A stretch of DNA of 24,146 nt from Synergistaceae bacterium (GTDB lineage: Bacteria > Synergistota > Synergistia > Synergistales > Synergistaceae): contig JAAYEY010000090.1 in NCBI GenBank assembly GCA_012728505.1, positions 1 through 24,146 of the forward strand, read 5' to 3'. Positions 22,285 through 24,146 of this stretch are shown one piece after another. The translations under genes and the position numbers were made by a program. Each line of letters begins with the position of its first letter. Position 1 is the stretch's first letter. The notes beneath the pieces were generated by a model. The model was given only the letters and a program-made list of their open reading frames with translations. It was not told the origin of the DNA and ran no database searches.

Positions 22285-23484
22285 ATGTTCGAACTTTTCA
22301 AGGAAATCAACTGGAGCCTTCTTGGCACACTGGCGCTAGTCAGTGCTCTGGTAGCATGGGCTGGCGATATCATAGGCATGAAACTTGGTAAAAAAAGAGT
22401 GACTTTTTTGAAACTGCGTCCCAAATATACATCCAGGATTATCTCTGTTGTTACAGGAATAGGTATCGCCTTGTTCACGCTCCTTGTGATAAGCGTTGCT
22501 GTAGAGCCTGTAAGGACTGCTCTTTTTAGTATGCATTATGTGCAAAATCAGATTACAAATTTGACTGTGGAACTTCAGCAAAACAGAACAAATCTGCAGG
22601 GAATGGAAGTTGAGCTTTTCAGGAGCAAAGGAGACGTTAATGAAAAACAAGAAGAACTCAAGGCTCTTGAGCAGCAGCTTGCGATTGGCACGAAGAATCT
22701 TAAGGGAGCCCGAACTGAGCTAGAAAATATGACTAAAATAAAGGAAAAAACAGAAAAAGAACAGAAAGTACTCTTTGAAGAAAAAGCAATTTTAGAAAAG
22801 GAAAGCAAAAAACTTGAAACTTCGGTAGCGTCTCTTAAGTCAGAAGCGGAGAAACTAAAAGCAGATGTACAGCGTCTTAGAGAAGGCAGAATCGCTGCAA
22901 TGACGGGAGAGAGGCTTGCACAGGGCGTAATAAGCGGAGCCCAACTGACCCCACTGCAAGTTGATCAAGCTGTCGAACGACTTATCGGAGAGACCCAGGC
23001 ACTCTTGGCCTACCGTTTTGGCACAAAGCCAGATGCGATAAAAAAACCATTGGTAGATAAAAATTCTATAGACAGAGCGAAATCTGCTTTGTCAAAAAAT
23101 TCGGGACGTTATCTACTCAGATTGAGAGCTCTTTCAAATGCAGTGGAGGGAGAGCCGGTCATGGCTGAATTAGAGACATATATCACTAAGCTGATATTTA
23201 ATGCGAGTTCTTTGTTGGCAGAGAAAAATATTAAAAAAGGGTTGCCCAGGGGGGATCTGGAAGAGATTTTATTTCTAATGCTTAGAGACGTCAATGCAAG
23301 AGCTGCTAAAGAAGGCGTTCTGAGGGATCCTCTTAGCGGTAATGTGGGTTCAATAGATACAGCGGAGTTCATGCAGGCTTTAGAGAATATAATGAAATCT
23401 AAATCAGATTCAAGAATTAGGATATTTGCTGCCGAGGATATTTATACGGAGGGCCCGGTAAAGATCAAATTTGAAATTGATTAA
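22285..23484 (+). CDS. DUF3084 membrane-anchored coiled-coil protein
   Basis: The function is unknown. The 399 residues have two N-terminal hydrophobic segments (about 11-30 and 52-73) flanking a basic loop, GDIIGMKLGKKRVTFLKLRPKYTS, which resembles the GDRLG..GK.RL..F.LRP..TA pattern I recall for DUF3084 proteins of cyanobacteria and other phyla. Residues 85-200 are a long, charged predicted coiled coil rich in Glu, Lys and Leu. Residues 205-399 form a mixed alpha/beta C-terminal region (GVISGAQLTP, LVDKNSIDRAKSAL). The topology implies a short loop between the two helices and a large soluble domain on one side of the membrane. AAAGGAG precedes the ATG at a 7-8 base distance. The coiled coil makes envelope or scaffold roles conceivable; that is inference. 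Confidence 0.8.
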   Translation: MFELFKEINWSLLGTLALVSALVAWAGDIIGMKLGKKRVTFLKLRPKYTSRIISVVTGIGIALFTLLVISVAVEPVRTALFSMHYVQNQITNLTVELQQNRTNLQGMEVELFRSKGDVNEKQEELKALEQQLAIGTKNLKGARTELENMTKIKEKTEKEQKVLFEEKAILEKESKKLETSVASLKSEAEKLKADVQRLREGRIAAMTGERLAQGVISGAQLTPLQVDQAVERLIGETQALLAYRFGTKPDAIKKPLVDKNSIDRAKSALSKNSGRYLLRLRALSNAVEGEPVMAELETYITKLIFNASSLLAEKNIKKGLPRGDLEEILFLMLRDVNARAAKEGVLRDPLSGNVGSIDTAEFMQALENIMKSKSDSRIRIFAAEDIYTEGPVKIKFEID

Positions 23485-23516
23485 AAGCATATTTTCATGT
23501 ATGACCATAATTTTTT

Positions 23517-23540
23517 AATCTCCGAAAGATTGTCTTTTTT
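23517..23540 (+). terminator. Possible weak terminator after DUF3084 gene
   Basis: AATCT (23517-23521) can pair with AGATT (23527-23531) around a 5-base loop, and GTC plus six T residues (23535-23540) follow. The 5-bp AT-rich stem is weak, so read-through to the next gene is likely. Confidence 0.3.
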
Positions 23541-23600
23541 GGAAGCAAAAAGGGTCTGTTTTCGTCAAGTTTTTTAACATGAAGGAAAGAGGTTTTAAAT

Positions 23601-23894
23601 ATGCTCATTGTAGCCTGTCAGAAATGTGGCGAAGTCAAAGTCCTTGCGGGCTCGCCCGGTCCGGGTGGTATTGCTCGGGCTGTATGGACTTGTTCGAAGT
23701 GCGGAGCCGGGCAGGTTATGGAGCTGACAATCAGCAAAGATGCCAGAAGGGGAGACCTTCGTAAAATAATTGGAGGTCTTGCACTTGCCGGCCCTGCGCC
23801 TGAAAAACCTGGAACAATCCAAGAAAATGACGAAGGATACGACTATGGTGAAGATGAAGAAACAGAGGAAAGACTTAATGAAACAAAATTTTGA
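23601..23894 (+). CDS. Small zinc-ribbon protein with acidic tail, unknown function
   Basis: I do not recognise the family. The 97 residues open with a likely zinc ribbon formed by C6-x2-C9 (CQKC) and C31-x2-C34 (CSKC), 21 residues apart, with a Gly/Pro-rich linker (SPGPGG). A short helix-prone part (DARRGDLRKIIGGLALAG) is followed by a strongly acidic tail (residues 75-92, many Glu/Asp). The start ATG 23601 is supported by AAGGAAAGAGG about 8 bases upstream. Its end overlaps the GNAT gene, so the two are probably translated together. The form suggests nucleic-acid or protein binding, but no function can be assigned. Confidence 0.7.
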   Translation: MLIVACQKCGEVKVLAGSPGPGGIARAVWTCSKCGAGQVMELTISKDARRGDLRKIIGGLALAGPAPEKPGTIQENDEGYDYGEDEETEERLNETKF

Positions 23895-24146
23895 AAACAA
23901 AGAAAATATATGCCCGGGTTATTATTATTACGACAGCAAGCTTGCGATAACCACGGAAGAGCTACAGGATTTATACAGGTTTACACGATGGGGCAGGAGT
24001 CGTTCTCTTGAGCAGATTGAAAAGATGCTTGAAGGAACGAGTATGTGTTTTTCTGTTAGGTATAATGGTAAACTCGTTGCCTTTTGCAGAATACTGACAG
24101 ATTTTGTTTTTAGGGGGTCTCTCTGGGATATTTTAGTCCATCCCGA
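23878..24146 (+). CDS. GNAT-family N-acetyltransferase, 5' part (cut by window end)
   Basis: About 89 codons are present before the window ends. The readable part has a first beta/alpha region (ITTEELQDLYRFTRWGRSRSLEQIEKML) and the central beta strands of the GNAT fold (FSVRYNGKLVAFCRILTD...GSLWDILVHP). This matches proteins in which V-H-P is followed by the acetyl-CoA-binding Q/RxxGxG/A loop, which lies beyond the edge. I prefer ATG 23878, with GAGG (23865-23868) 9 bases upstream; ATG 23854 would add eight residues but has a poorer site. It overlaps the zinc-ribbon gene by 17 bases. Substrate unknown. Confidence 0.75.
   Translation, partial: MKQNFENKENICPGYYYYDSKLAITTEELQDLYRFTRWGRSRSLEQIEKMLEGTSMCFSVRYNGKLVAFCRILTDFVFRGSLWDILVHP

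Noticed and set aside
1..24146. Defence system, prophage, IS element, CRISPR array, tRNA or rRNA
   Set aside because: No transposase, integrase, direct-repeat array, or RNA-gene signature was seen on either strand. The window is mostly conserved housekeeping genes.

Overview
The window is a core-genome segment of a bacterium. Its first 19 kb are a nearly complete S10-spc-alpha ribosomal super-operon, all on the + strand. I infer an anaerobic Synergistota member (moderate confidence). The clues are the gene order tuf-rpsJ, adk-map-KOW protein-infA-rpmJ and rplQ-ecfA1-ecfA2-ecfT-truA, the zinc-binding (C+) forms of S14, S4, L36 and Adk, and a DUF3084 protein. No rRNA is present to confirm this.

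Layout. Bases 1-481 are the 3' end of tuf (EF-Tu). The S10 block (505-5539) is rpsJ-rplC-rplD-rplW-rplB-rpsS-rplV-rpsC-rplP-rpmC-rpsQ. The spc block (5543-10867) is rplN-rplX-rplE-rpsN-rpsH-rplF-rplR-rpsE-rpmD-rplO-secY. Next come adk, map, a small KOW-domain protein and infA (10882-12838). The alpha block (12904-15920) is rpmJ-rpsM-rpsK-rpsD-rpoA-rplQ. It is followed by the ECF-transporter energizing module ecfA1-ecfA2-ecfT and truA (15925-19173), tightly overlapping. Up to rplQ most gaps are a few to about 30 bases, so long polycistronic transcripts are expected. Several genes start with GTG or TTG.

After truA the gene order departs from the common Firmicutes arrangement (truA-rplM-rpsI): an mreB-type actin homologue (19244-20281, TTG start) follows. 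A 451-base AT-rich gap with inverted repeats and candidate promoters then precedes a stand-alone L-lysine 6-aminotransferase (lat, 20733-22100), which ends in a strong intrinsic terminator (22137-22164). A new unit begins from an extended -10 promoter (22210-22218) with a DUF3084 membrane/coiled-coil protein (22285-23484). It is followed by a small CxxC/CxxC zinc-ribbon protein with an acidic tail (23601-23894) and the 5' part of a GNAT acetyltransferase cut by the window end.

How the genes work together: the left 80% builds the ribosome (S and L proteins, IF-1), makes RNA polymerase alpha, exports and matures proteins (SecY, Map), balances adenylates (Adk), modifies tRNA (TruA) and energizes vitamin or metal uptake (EcfAAT). 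The right end is accessory: cell shape (MreB), lysine catabolism (Lat) and three poorly characterised or partial genes. I see no defence island, prophage, IS element, CRISPR array or RNA gene. The most interesting material is regulatory (mreB leader, lat upstream region) and the small uncharacterised proteins, rather than a clearly new system.
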